Assembly: GCF_015694705.1 (NCBI RefSeq)
Contig: NZ_JADQDR010000011.1
Coordinates: 62,001-126,000, forward strand
Origin: Pontibacter rufus
Lineage (GTDB): Bacteria; Bacteroidota; Bacteroidia; Cytophagales; Hymenobacteraceae
Direction: 5' to 3'
Length of the DNA: 64,000 nucleotides
In this document: one piece after another, positions 36,232 to 45,843 of the stretch
Position numbering within the stretch: the first letter of the stretch is position 1
Layout of the letters: each line of letters begins with the position of its first letter
Translations under genes and position numbers: made by a program
Notes under the pieces: model-generated
Databases searched by the model: none
Seen by the model: only the letters and a program-made list of their open reading frames with translations
Told to the model about the DNA's origin: nothing

Positions 36232-36278
36232 TCAGGATAGTACAGGATAGACGGGGCAACGCAAAATGGTATCTTTAG
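36232..36278 (+). promoter_or_regulatory. Rhamnose-locus promoter, copy 7 (rhaEW operon)
   Basis: CAGGATA and CAGGATA are spaced 10 bp apart, with TATCTTTAG at 36270, 25 bp after the second GGAT. The predicted leader is about 80 bases. It precedes the rhamnose catabolic genes proper and ties the other six copies to rhamnose. Confidence 0.75.
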
Positions 36279-36363
36279 TTATGATAACCATAAAAAGCCT
36301 TTTTCCTTTTCGATATTCAGAAGATATAACATTTTAATCAGGAACAATAATACATTCTTTAAC

Positions 36364-38490
36364 ATGGGAAACACAGTAGCTACAACTGATTATAAGTATG
36401 TAAGTTACCTCTGGGACGAGGAGGTTGCCAGTTCGTTTGGCGATGATCAGGTTGCTCTTTTAATATATCGCTCTAACCTGCTGGGCGCTGACTTGCGCTT
36501 AACTAATTATGCCGGTGGTAATACGAGCTGTAAAACCGTAGAGAAAGATCCGCTTACAGGCCAGAATGTTGACGTGATGTGGGTGAAAGGCTCCGGCGGA
36601 GATTTGGGTACCTTAAAAAAGAGTGGCCTGGCTGGCCTGTACCTCGACAAATTGCACAGCCTGAAGAATGTATACCGAGGGCTGGAGTTTGAGGATGAAA
36701 TGGTGGCGCTATTTAATCGCTGCATCTATGATTTGGACTCCAAAGCACCTTCCATTGATACACCATTGCACGCATTTCTGCCATTTAAACATATCGACCA
36801 CCTGCACCCGGACGCTATCATTGCCATTGCCGCAGCCAAAGACGGCGAACAAATTACGAAAGAACTTTTTGATGGAAAGCTGGCCTGGGTGCCCTGGCAG
36901 CGGCCAGGCTTCGACTTAGGCCTGATTCTGGAAAAAACTGTTCGCGAGAACCCCGGCATTACAGGATTGATACTCGGCAGCCATGGTTTGTTTACATGGG
37001 GCGACACAGCATACGAAAGTTATATCAATACGCTGGAAACAATTGAAAAAGCTTCTGAATATCTAAACAAGAACTTCGGCAAGAAGCATGCGGTTTTCGG
37101 GGGTGCAAAAATAGATTCGCTGCCTAAAGACAAGCGGGAAGATAAAGCCAGCGCCTTGATACCGCTGCTGCGTGGCATGTGCTCCAGCCAAAACCGTATG
37201 ATCGGGCATTTTACGGACGACGAACGGGTGCTGGAGTACATCAACAGCAACGACCTGGATAAGCTGGCTCCCCTTGGCACCAGCTGCCCCGACCATTTTC
37301 TGCGTACCAAAATCCGGCCCCTGGTACTAAACTTAGCGCCGGATGCTGATTTGTCGGACACGGAAGCAATTAGAGCAGAGCTCTCGGAACAATTTGAGGA
37401 TTACAGGGCCGGTTATATTTCCTACTATGAGCGCTCCAGGCATAACAACAGCCCCGCCGTCCGCGACCCTAATCCGGTTATTATTATTTATCCGGGTGTG
37501 GGTATGTTCTCTTTTGCAAAAGACAAGCAAACGGCACGCGTATCCAGCGAGTTCTACATCAATGCCATCAATGTAATGAAAGGCGCCGAGGCTATTTCCG
37601 AATACCAGGGATTGCCGGAGCAGGAAGCATTCGATATTGAATACTGGCTGCTGGAGGAAGCCAAGCTGCAGCGCATGCCAAAAGAGAAACCACTCTCCCG
37701 CAAAATAGCGCTTATCACAGGCGCATCCGGGGGCATCGGCAAAGCTATTGCCGAAAAGCTGGCGCAGGAAGGTGCCTGTGTAGTGCTAACCGATATGAAT
37801 AAAGAAGCCCTGCAGGAGGCTGACGCAGAACTCAAAAGCCAAATCAGCAAAGACAATGTTACCGCCGCGCCACTAAACGTAACAGATATCGACGCCATCG
37901 AAAAAGCCTTCAAAAAAGCAAATTTGTCTTTCGGAGGTGTAGATATTGTGGTGAACTGTGCCGGACTTTCTATCTCCAAGCCACTCATGGAAACCACCGA
38001 GGTCGACTATGATATCTTACAGGATGTGTTGGTAAAAGGCCAATTTCTGGTGTCGCAGCAGGGCGTGGGCATTTTAAGGAAACAACAGCAAGGGGGCGAT
38101 ATCGTGAACATTGTGAGCAAGAATGCTTTGGTATCCGGGCCCAACAACGTAGCCTATGGAACGGCCAAAGCCGCCCAATTGCACATGTCGCGCTTGATGG
38201 CAGCCGAGCTCGGCCCTGATAAGATCAGGGTAAACGTGGTGAACCCGGATGCCGTGATACGCGGCAGCAAGATATGGGAGAGCGGCTGGGCGGCTGGCCG
38301 CGCCAAAGCTTATGGCATCTCGATAGAAGAACTGCCGGCCTATTACGCCAAAAGAACAGTGCTGAACGAGGAAATATTAGCCGAAGACATTGCAAACGCT
38401 GTTTTCCTGTGTGTAGGAGGTTTGCTGAACAAAAGTACGGGCAACGTCATCAACGTGGATGGCGGTGTACCAGCGGCTTTTGTTCGTTAA
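36364..38490 (+). CDS. rhaEW: Bifunctional rhamnulose-1-phosphate aldolase/L-lactaldehyde dehydrogenase
   Basis: This 708-residue fusion carries two steps of L-rhamnose catabolism. Residues about 1-430 are the class II aldolase part (YAGGNTSCK, the His pair in HIDHLHPDAI, GLILGSHGLFTWG) that cleaves L-rhamnulose 1-phosphate to DHAP and L-lactaldehyde. Residues about 440-708 are a short-chain dehydrogenase (nucleotide motif TGASGGIG, active site YGTAKAA) that oxidises lactaldehyde to L-lactate. This is the RhaEW architecture. The enzyme is cytoplasmic. It is followed by rhaI and rhaB, and L-lactate would be passed to LutABC encoded upstream. Confidence 0.94.
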   Translation: MGNTVATTDYKYVSYLWDEEVASSFGDDQVALLIYRSNLLGADLRLTNYAGGNTSCKTVEKDPLTGQNVDVMWVKGSGGDLGTLKKSGLAGLYLDKLHSLKNVYRGLEFEDEMVALFNRCIYDLDSKAPSIDTPLHAFLPFKHIDHLHPDAIIAIAAAKDGEQITKELFDGKLAWVPWQRPGFDLGLILEKTVRENPGITGLILGSHGLFTWGDTAYESYINTLETIEKASEYLNKNFGKKHAVFGGAKIDSLPKDKREDKASALIPLLRGMCSSQNRMIGHFTDDERVLEYINSNDLDKLAPLGTSCPDHFLRTKIRPLVLNLAPDADLSDTEAIRAELSEQFEDYRAGYISYYERSRHNNSPAVRDPNPVIIIYPGVGMFSFAKDKQTARVSSEFYINAINVMKGAEAISEYQGLPEQEAFDIEYWLLEEAKLQRMPKEKPLSRKIALITGASGGIGKAIAEKLAQEGACVVLTDMNKEALQEADAELKSQISKDNVTAAPLNVTDIDAIEKAFKKANLSFGGVDIVVNCAGLSISKPLMETTEVDYDILQDVLVKGQFLVSQQGVGILRKQQQGGDIVNIVSKNALVSGPNNVAYGTAKAAQLHMSRLMAAELGPDKIRVNVVNPDAVIRGSKIWESGWAAGRAKAYGISIEELPAYYAKRTVLNEEILAEDIANAVFLCVGGLLNKSTGNVINVDGGVPAAFVR

Positions 38491-38653
38491 AAAACAATAA
38501 AATAGATGGCAGCGGATATTAAGCATCGTTATTAAGATTGGTTGAATTGGTTAGAATCACTTGTAAGATGCCAGCTTTTGGTGAAGCATCTTATTATCAT
38601 AGTATCCGGTGCCACTATTTTATTTTCAGTTACAGCTCCATTTTATTTAAAGC

Positions 38654-39937
38654 ATGAGAATAGACAAACATCTGCTTGAGCAACATAGTGAAAAGCATCT
38701 GCCATCACACCAAAAAAAATTCAAAGCATTAAGCAGCATTCTTTCTGATGAGGGCCATGATGTAGAAGCTATACTAGACAGGGTTGCTGCTTTCCAGGTT
38801 GCCATACCGAGTTGGGCGCTGGGTACGGGAGGCACCCGCTTTGGCCGTTTTGCAGGAGGCGGTGAGCCCCGCAGCCTGGAAGAGAAAATTGAAGATGTAG
38901 GATTGCTGCATACTATAAATCAATCAAGTGGTGCCATCTCCTTACATATCCCCTGGGACGTACCACAGGATTATAAAGCCATACGCCAGTTGGCGGCCTC
39001 CTTCGAATTAAAGTTTGACGCTGTCAATTCAAACACCTTTCAGGACCAGCCCGACCAGGAACAGTCGTATAAGTCCGGCTCCCTCTCCCACACCAATAAA
39101 AGCGTGCGCGACCAGGCAATTGCCCATAATGTGGAAGTGATCCGGCACGGAGTAGAATTGGGCTCAAAAGCTTTAACGGTATGGCTGTCTGATGGCACCG
39201 ATTTTCCTGGCCAGCAGAACTTCCGGCGTATGTTTGAACGTACGCTCGACTCACTCCGGCAAGTATACGCTGAACTGCCTGATGACTGGCAAGTGCTGAT
39301 AGAGTATAAACCTTACGAGCCGCACTTTTATTCTACTGTGATAGCAGACTGGGGCAGCTCACTGCTTTTCTGCCAGAAGTTGGGGAAAAAGGCACTCGGC
39401 CTGGTAGACCTAGGCCATCATTTGCCCAACACCAATATTGAGCAAATTGTGTCGCGCTTTTTGATGGAAGGTAAGCTGGGCGGGTTCCACTTCAATGATT
39501 CCAAGTATGGCGATGATGATTTAACTGTAGGATCGATAAAGCCATATCAGCTATTCCTGATTTTTAATGAATTGATTGAAGGCATGACCAGCCCGGAAGT
39601 GAAAAATCCGGAACTCAGCTGGATGATTGATGCCAGCCATAACATAAAAGATCCGCTGGAGGACTTGCTGCAGTCTGTTGAAGCGATAAAAATTGCCTAC
39701 ACCCAGGCGCTCCTCATCGACCGGAAAGCGCTGGAAAAAGCACAGGAAGAAAACGATGCAACCCAGGCACAGGAAATTATCCAGAATGCTTTCCGCACCG
39801 ACGTGCGTCCTCTATTAGCACAGGCCCGTTTGCAGGCCAGTGCGGCGTTAAACCCTGTCTCCTTTTTCAGAGAAATGAAAATAAGAGAAGAACTTATCAG
39901 GCAACGCGGGGCGAAAGCCTTTGCGACAGGTTTATAA
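38654..39937 (+). CDS. rhaI: L-rhamnose isomerase (RhaI type)
   Basis: RhaI converts L-rhamnose to L-rhamnulose, the first step of catabolism. The 427-residue cytoplasmic protein is a TIM-barrel isomerase of the RhaI type, distinct from the E. coli RhaA family. Family features include PSWALGTGGTRFGRFAGGGEPR in the first quarter, VLIEYKPYEPHFYST with a metal-ligand Glu, LGLVDLGHHLPNTNIE with Asp/His, GGFHFNDSKYGDDDLT with the His and Asp ligands, and SWMIDASHNIKDP near the end. It follows rhaEW after 163 bases without an obvious terminator. Confidence 0.93.
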   Translation: MRIDKHLLEQHSEKHLPSHQKKFKALSSILSDEGHDVEAILDRVAAFQVAIPSWALGTGGTRFGRFAGGGEPRSLEEKIEDVGLLHTINQSSGAISLHIPWDVPQDYKAIRQLAASFELKFDAVNSNTFQDQPDQEQSYKSGSLSHTNKSVRDQAIAHNVEVIRHGVELGSKALTVWLSDGTDFPGQQNFRRMFERTLDSLRQVYAELPDDWQVLIEYKPYEPHFYSTVIADWGSSLLFCQKLGKKALGLVDLGHHLPNTNIEQIVSRFLMEGKLGGFHFNDSKYGDDDLTVGSIKPYQLFLIFNELIEGMTSPEVKNPELSWMIDASHNIKDPLEDLLQSVEAIKIAYTQALLIDRKALEKAQEENDATQAQEIIQNAFRTDVRPLLAQARLQASAALNPVSFFREMKIREELIRQRGAKAFATGL

Positions 39938-40039
39938 GCAGCAACAGATTCGTACCGGTTGTGAGTGTTGCAGCAGTTGCCAAAACAAGTATGCTTGGTT
40001 AAAATACAATCGATTTTAAATTCTTCCTTTTAAGAACTT

Positions 40040-41404
40040 ATGGTGCCTTGTATCGCAATTTTTGATATCGGTAAAACGAACAAGAAATTCTTACTTTTTG
40101 ATCAGCAGTATAAGATCATTAAAGAAGAAGAAGTATACATTGATGAGATTATTGATGATGACGGCGAAAAAGGAGAAGACCTGGAGACCCTGACGAACTG
40201 GTTACATACCACCTGGAAAGTCCTTGAGGCTGACTATACGTATGATGTGTTAGCCGTGAATTTTACGGCTTATGGCGCCAGCCTTGTGCATGTGGATGAG
40301 AACGGGAAACCTGTAACCCCCTTATACAATTATTTAAAGCCTTTTCCGGCAGCGCTTGAGAAAAAGTTTTATGACACGTATGGCGATAAGCTTACGCTTG
40401 CAGCCCAGACTTCGTCTCCTCCGCTCGGCATGCTTAACTCAGGCCTGCAGCTCTATTGGCTAAAATATGAAAAGCCTGAGTTATTTAAACAAATAAAGTA
40501 TACTTTGCACCTGCCGCAATACGTCTCGTCGTTGTTTACAGGTCAGTTTGTAACAGAGTATACGGGCGTTGGCTGCCATACAGCGCTTTGGGATTTTCAG
40601 AAAAAGGACTACCACACCTGGGTTTATGCAGAGGGATTTGATAAGCTTTTTCCTCCTATGCAATCACATTACAGGGCGCTGAAGACAACTTTCAGGTATA
40701 AAAAAATACCTGCAGGAATAGGCCTGCATGACAGCTCTTCTGCCCTGATTCCATACTTAAAGCAGTTTAGCGATCCATTTCTGTTGCTTTCCACTGGTAC
40801 CTGGGGCATTACACTAAACGCTTTTGCCAAAAAGCCACTAACGCCTTCAGACTTACAGCATGATTGCCTGCAATACCTGACTTATCACGGCAATCCTGTC
40901 AAAGCTTCAAGAAAGTTTATAGGAAATATACATGAGGAACAGGTAAGGCTTTTGGCGGATTACTATCAGAAGCCTGCCCTATACTATAAAACTGTGCGCT
41001 ACGATGAAGGGCTGCTCCAGGACTCATCTGGTTTGGCGCACCACCAAAGTCATATTCCTGTAACAGATAAACCGATAATATCCGCGAAAATTAACTTAGA
41101 TCTGGATTTATATCCCTCCTATGAAGCAGCCTACCATGAATTGATTGTACAGCTTTTCCGGCTGCAGTTGGATTCTATTTATTTAGCGGCTGAGGATGAT
41201 ATTAACAATTTTCAAACTTTACTGGTTGACGGGGGATTTAGTAAGAACCACATTTTCATGACGCTGCTGGGAAAAGCCTTCCCTGGTCTGGAAATAAAAG
41301 CTGCTCTATCAGCTCAGGGTACTGCATTGGGTGCAGCATTAGTGATGAACATCTGGCTATACTTTATATCGAAAAAAGGCCCCGCAGAATCGGCTATCAA
41401 ATGA
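40040..41404 (+). CDS. rhaB: Rhamnulokinase-type FGGY sugar kinase
   Basis: This 454-residue protein is an FGGY-family kinase that would phosphorylate L-rhamnulose. The N-terminal phosphate loop reads AIFDIGKTNKKFLLFD, the central STGTWGITLN is the second nucleotide region, and the C-terminal LLVDGGFSKNHIF and SAQGTALGAALV form the adenosine and hinge parts. Substrate assignment rests on position: it follows rhaI by about 100 bases in the same direction and faces a regulator gene. It could phosphorylate a different ketose, but no other rhamnulokinase is visible in the locus. Confidence 0.88.
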   Translation: MVPCIAIFDIGKTNKKFLLFDQQYKIIKEEEVYIDEIIDDDGEKGEDLETLTNWLHTTWKVLEADYTYDVLAVNFTAYGASLVHVDENGKPVTPLYNYLKPFPAALEKKFYDTYGDKLTLAAQTSSPPLGMLNSGLQLYWLKYEKPELFKQIKYTLHLPQYVSSLFTGQFVTEYTGVGCHTALWDFQKKDYHTWVYAEGFDKLFPPMQSHYRALKTTFRYKKIPAGIGLHDSSSALIPYLKQFSDPFLLLSTGTWGITLNAFAKKPLTPSDLQHDCLQYLTYHGNPVKASRKFIGNIHEEQVRLLADYYQKPALYYKTVRYDEGLLQDSSGLAHHQSHIPVTDKPIISAKINLDLDLYPSYEAAYHELIVQLFRLQLDSIYLAAEDDINNFQTLLVDGGFSKNHIFMTLLGKAFPGLEIKAALSAQGTALGAALVMNIWLYFISKKGPAESAIK

Positions 41405-41576
41405 ACCATAAGTTCATGCGCCCTCCTATAGCAGGTAAACTTCGCTTTTAAAGCACTCCTCTCCCTCAAGGTTGCTTGCTTTTTAGCTTAAGATGCCGGG
41501 AGCAGAACAGCAGTTGGGGGTGTAGGCTCTAAAACAGAAGTATGGCTTCCATTATTTTTTGCTGAAAAATTGCAAA

Positions 41577-42593
41577 TTACAGCGAGTTGCGGCGGATAAG
41601 TATAAAAGGATTTCTGATCTTTTCCTTTAATTTATGCCTGATCATATAAGCCGTTGTTTCTCCCATCTTTTCGTGCTCGGTAGAAATCACGGTTATTCCA
41701 TCTGCTAAAACCTCTTTCAGCGGCGTATCATTATAAGAGATGATACCAAAGTCCTGGCCCAGAACCAACCGCTGGTTCCGGCCTTGTTTAATTAAAGCCG
41801 TCAGATCAGACTCCTCCAGTACCACATAAGCGGTTTTCTCCACTATCTGCTCATCAACAATTCCATTGATGATGGAATGATCAATAGCGTTTTCTCTGCA
41901 AAAGTGACGGAATCCCTTCACAATTTCTATGGGATAGAACACATCTTCAGGATATACCAGTGTGAGTTTATCATACTTGCTCAACAGATCTCTTCCACTG
42001 TGCAGCGCATTTCTGATGTCCCGCTCAAAGTCCTGGTAAACAGCAGCACATTCACCTGAATATCCCTCCAGCTTTTTGTCGAGCAGGACTAATTTATCAA
42101 CAGGAATCTTTTTTATGGCTTGCAAAGCAATATCTGAGTTCTCGTTGAAGTGGGGCATAATTACATAATAGTTATACTTACCCAAGCTCTCTTCAATCAG
42201 GTTATTGCATATTTTACCATTAAAATGATGTATATGCAGATCTATAATGGCATCGTCGCCCAACGTTTTTAAGAGTGAATAATAAACTGCTTTTTTGTAC
42301 ACGCTCAGCTTATTAAAAAGCAGCAGAATACGCATCTTATTTACAGTTGCAGTCTCAGATATATAGCAGCCTTTTCCTTTTACAGAGTAAACAACACCTC
42401 TTTTGCGCAGCTCTCTATAAGCTTTCTCTATTGTATCGCGGGAAAGATAATACATTTCACTGGTTTCGTTGATCGATGGTACTTTTTGCCCATGTTTCAG
42501 AATACCATCTTCTATATCAGCAATTACAGCATTTACAACCTGTAAATATTTGGGAATAGCAGACGTTGCATCAATTCTATCTAAAAGTTCCAT
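41577..42593 (-). CDS. GntR-type regulator with LacI-like sugar-binding domain
   Basis: This 338-residue protein has a GntR winged-helix DNA-binding domain (residues about 12-75: KYLQVVNAVIADIEDGIL, then GQKVPSINETSE and YLSRDTIEKAYREL) joined to a LacI/periplasmic-binding-like effector domain (about 88-338: LVLGQDFGIISYNDTPLKEVL, then VISTEHEKMGETTAYMI). AraR and Bacteroides FucR have comparable plans and respond to free sugars. It converges on rhaB and is the only DNA-binding regulator encoded in the window, so it is the first candidate for control of the rhamnose regulon. Its own upstream region has no clear copy of the operator. Confidence 0.87.
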   Translation of the reverse strand: MELLDRIDATSAIPKYLQVVNAVIADIEDGILKHGQKVPSINETSEMYYLSRDTIEKAYRELRKRGVVYSVKGKGCYISETATVNKMRILLLFNKLSVYKKAVYYSLLKTLGDDAIIDLHIHHFNGKICNNLIEESLGKYNYYVIMPHFNENSDIALQAIKKIPVDKLVLLDKKLEGYSGECAAVYQDFERDIRNALHSGRDLLSKYDKLTLVYPEDVFYPIEIVKGFRHFCRENAIDHSIINGIVDEQIVEKTAYVVLEESDLTALIKQGRNQRLVLGQDFGIISYNDTPLKEVLADGITVISTEHEKMGETTAYMIRHKLKEKIRNPFILIRRNSL

Positions 42594-43421
42594 ACTAAAG
42601 ATACCTATTTATATTATACTTATTATATTAACTATAAATAATCCTAATCCTGCATGAAATATTGAGGGAATTACTGAGGATATCCCCTGAAAATAAAGTG
42701 CTAAGATGTATCCTGAAGTAGAGACACTTTATGCTATTATGTCATCAATGATTTTAGCAAAGCTTTCTGCCGACTAAAGTGTTAATGAAAACAGGATAAA
42801 ATGATTCTTAATCCATTTAAGAGCTTCTGGCCCCCTGCCCAATTAAGCAAATGCTCCCGGTACTTTTGTAAACTTAAACCATTGCTGTCTAAACACTGAT
42901 TAAGTAAAAAGTAAGCTAAATATGCATTTATTTGCTTACATAAGCAAGCACTCACTATAAAATATATCCAAATAGAATTTCAAAAATTATTCCGGGGTAC
43001 TATTAGCTTGTGCTGGCAGTAAGAGGCGGGGTTTATAGTTATGGCAGTATCTGAAGGGCTGATAAAAGCCAAACTATGCAAAAGCTGGCGGCACATTTGT
43101 TTTAGATTTTATGATGCAATGGAGTATGGTTTGCTAAAGTTTATATAACGGATTTTAAACAGCTAATCGCGATTTCAAAACCATCCCTTTTAAAACTTCA
43201 GACGCCTGTCCCGGCTCGTTCCTCCTGCTTCTGAACAAATCTTCTAAGGACGAAAGCTCGCTGAAACGGCCATGGGCTTAACGGCGGGGCAGCAGCAAAC
43301 ACGCAGTAAAGTATGAAGTTCAGGAGAGGTTATTATACCAGGCAACCTGGTGTGAACGGCGAATCCATACCAGTCCTATACTTTATCCTTCGCTACAGGA
43401 GCCGTAATTTTGTGAGCCGGC
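42594..43421. other. Long intergenic region
   Basis: These 828 bases hold the promoter region of the GntR-type regulator on the left, with an AT-rich stretch and TATCTTTAG just upstream of its ATG. Elsewhere I see no gene; a short hairpin near 43338-43352 (ACCAGG/CCTGGT) is the only structure. Confidence 0.4.
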
Positions 43422-44264
43422 TTATGGCTGCCTGCCCAGAGCTACACCAAAAGTTATCTGAGAGTCATTGTGCCTGCGTGTAGCTTCCACTTCGCTCTCA
43501 TAGGTGTTGGCGAAGCTGGTGCGAATGGAAACCCAGCTGGTCAGGGGCATTTCCAGAGAGAGAAGCGTATTCCAGCGCAGGTTTGAAAAGTCTCTCAGCG
43601 AGGGTTGTACAAAGGTAACATGAGCAAATCTTATTCTATCATCCAGGAACTTATGGCTGCCTTTTACCCGAAAAGAGTTTCGCTGCGTGACCAGGGTGGG
43701 GCGTTCCGCGAAGTTAGTGGACTCGTGGATAATGGCATCGGTCAGTGTCAGCATATTGCGCTCGGTCTGCAGCAGGCGGTAGCCAACGCCTGCTCCGGCC
43801 AATTGCCGCAGATCAATACCCCGCAGATGGCTTATCTCCACAGTAGCCAGGCCGAAAACATACGTCTTCCTCTTCTTAAAAACATCTATAAATAAGTCCA
43901 CATAGGTATCGCGCTCGGCCAGCACGCCGTTCTGCTTTCCGTAACTGAAGCGCGGATTGGTGGCGATAGTGAGCACCGGCCCGGCCAGTGTTACCTCTGC
44001 CCGCAGTACCATGAGGCTGCGGTTAACATTGCCCCGCGTAAAATTACCATCGCCGAATAAACGGTAACTCAGGCTGTCAAGTAAAATGAATGAGGTCTTT
44101 GACAGGCTGTCTGCATGAATATGAAGAAGGGCATCTGCCTGCGGAAGTATACCAGCAGGCGCTTGCCGCGCGAAAGCAGGCTTGCCGGTTAGGAATAAAA
44201 TAAGAGCAGGCAGTATTAAGAGGCTGAGGCAGGCAGTTTTTCTCATTGCCCAAAAATAAAGCAA
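43422..44264 (-). CDS. DUF481-like outer-membrane protein
   Basis: This 280-residue protein has a signal peptide ending near FARQ and alternating beta-strand patterns across its length, ending in SQITFGVALGR, as in outer-membrane barrels. LAGAGVGYRLLQTERNMLTL and FKKRKTYVFGLATVEISHLRGID resemble the DUF481 family. A second Met at residue 7 is a likely start (MRKTACLSLL). It stands alone among signalling genes; role unknown. Confidence 0.72.
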   Translation of the reverse strand: MLYFWAMRKTACLSLLILPALILFLTGKPAFARQAPAGILPQADALLHIHADSLSKTSFILLDSLSYRLFGDGNFTRGNVNRSLMVLRAEVTLAGPVLTIATNPRFSYGKQNGVLAERDTYVDLFIDVFKKRKTYVFGLATVEISHLRGIDLRQLAGAGVGYRLLQTERNMLTLTDAIIHESTNFAERPTLVTQRNSFRVKGSHKFLDDRIRFAHVTFVQPSLRDFSNLRWNTLLSLEMPLTSWVSIRTSFANTYESEVEATRRHNDSQITFGVALGRQP

Positions 44265-44557
44265 AAAGCCGGGCGAAAGAAGAGGAAAGTCTAAAATCCG
44301 GATAAGCCGGCCTCAGGGTATGGTAAATGGTAAAGGACGGCAGGTACCATATACAGGGCCGGTGCAAGGATATCCGGAACACAGCATACCCGAAAGCAGG
44401 TGCCTCCTGATGTTCAGGAAAAAGCTTGTACAATCCCCTAGAAACACTTCTCTATTCAAGTTTTTATTTTAGCATTAATATTTTTCAATTAAATTAGAGC
44501 TACGGCAGGCAGCCCTAATTTAGCAGTTCATCTAAAAGCCAATTTACATTTCCATAA

Positions 44558-45772
44558 ATGATTGATATTCAAGATAGCCTCTTTAAAGATATAGAAGCGG
44601 TAAGGCAGATCTCGATTATACCTACCATGCTTGAAGTTATTTGCCAAACAACAGGCATGGGGTTTGCCGCCATTGCACGTGTCACAAACGACAAGTGGCT
44701 GGCTTGCAGTGTGTGGGATGAAGTGCAGTTCGGGTTGGAGGAAGGCGGTGAGTTACAAGTAGAGACAACCCTTTGTAATGAAATAAGAGACAGCCGCAAA
44801 CCTATAATCATTGATCATGTTGATAAAGATCCGCACTACTGCAATCACCACACTCCTAAAATTTATGGGCTTCAAAGCTATATATCTTTCCCCATTATCC
44901 TGAAAGACGGAACATTTTTCGGTACCCTTTGCGCAATCGATTCCAAGCCCGCAGATGTGAACAATAGTAAAATTATCGGCATGTTTACCATGTTTACAGA
45001 TTTGCTGGCTTTTCATTTACAAAGTCAGGATTTACTGGAGCGCAGCTATAATGCTAATATCAAGCTGCAGGACAAAAACAAAATCCTTTCCAATACTAAT
45101 TTCGATCTCGACACCTTTGTGTATACAGTATCTCACGATTTGAAGGCACCAATATCCAATATAGAGGGCCTAATCGATGCTCTTTCTGACACTGTTAGCA
45201 AAGAGAATCTGGACAGAGGCGAGATCAAAAAAATCGTTGGGCTGATGAAGTCATCTCTCAAGCGCTTTGCGGTTACTATCAGAAATCTTACAACAGTTGT
45301 TGAATCCGAAGCAAATAGCGATGGTGAAATACATGAAGCAGTAAACATCCCGGCGTTGGTGGAAGAAGTAAAACAGGATCTGAATCAGCAGATAGCAGTG
45401 TGTAATGCCCGCATTGAGGTAATCTGCGAAGACAACCTCCTGGTGAACTTCTCAAAAAAGAACCTCAAAAGTATACTATACAACCTTGTAAGCAATGCAA
45501 TAAAATACCGTTCACCCGAGAGGCCGGCAGAGATACTGGTGAAGGTGGATAAAGTTGATGAAAAAACACAACTTACAGTTAAAGATAATGGGCTGGGAAT
45601 CCCTCATCACCAGCAAAACAAGGTGTTCACCATGTTCAAACGTTTACACGACCATGTAGAAGGAAGCGGCATTGGCCTGTACATAGTAAAAAGAATTATA
45701 GATAACATGAATGGGCAAATTCGGGTGGATAGTACTTTAAACCAGGGCACAACTTTTACCGTCATTTTTTAG
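44558..45772 (+). CDS. GAF-domain sensor histidine kinase
   Basis: This 404-residue cytoplasmic kinase has an N-terminal GAF domain (about 20-165, with LQSYISFPIILKDGTFFGTLCAID). It is followed by a HisKA-type dimerisation helix with phospho-acceptor His193 in VSHDLKAPISN, and an HATPase_c domain with N box NLVSNAIKYRS, G1 box DNGLGIP and G2 box GSGIGLYIVK. There is no transmembrane segment, so it should sense an internal ligand or redox state through the GAF domain. No response regulator is adjacent, so the partner is encoded elsewhere. Confidence 0.92.
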   Translation: MIDIQDSLFKDIEAVRQISIIPTMLEVICQTTGMGFAAIARVTNDKWLACSVWDEVQFGLEEGGELQVETTLCNEIRDSRKPIIIDHVDKDPHYCNHHTPKIYGLQSYISFPIILKDGTFFGTLCAIDSKPADVNNSKIIGMFTMFTDLLAFHLQSQDLLERSYNANIKLQDKNKILSNTNFDLDTFVYTVSHDLKAPISNIEGLIDALSDTVSKENLDRGEIKKIVGLMKSSLKRFAVTIRNLTTVVESEANSDGEIHEAVNIPALVEEVKQDLNQQIAVCNARIEVICEDNLLVNFSKKNLKSILYNLVSNAIKYRSPERPAEILVKVDKVDEKTQLTVKDNGLGIPHHQQNKVFTMFKRLHDHVEGSGIGLYIVKRIIDNMNGQIRVDSTLNQGTTFTVIF

Positions 45773-45843
45773 AGGTCTTCTATAACCAATTCGCGCAGGC
45801 GGTAAAAGGGGATATGATCAGAACAGGTATACACAAGTACCTG

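Noticed and set aside
42640..42660. Minus-strand CAGGATTAGGATT upstream of the GntR-type regulator
   Set aside because: The repeats are 6 bp apart and no -7-like element lies at the proper distance, so autoregulation by the shared operator is not supported.
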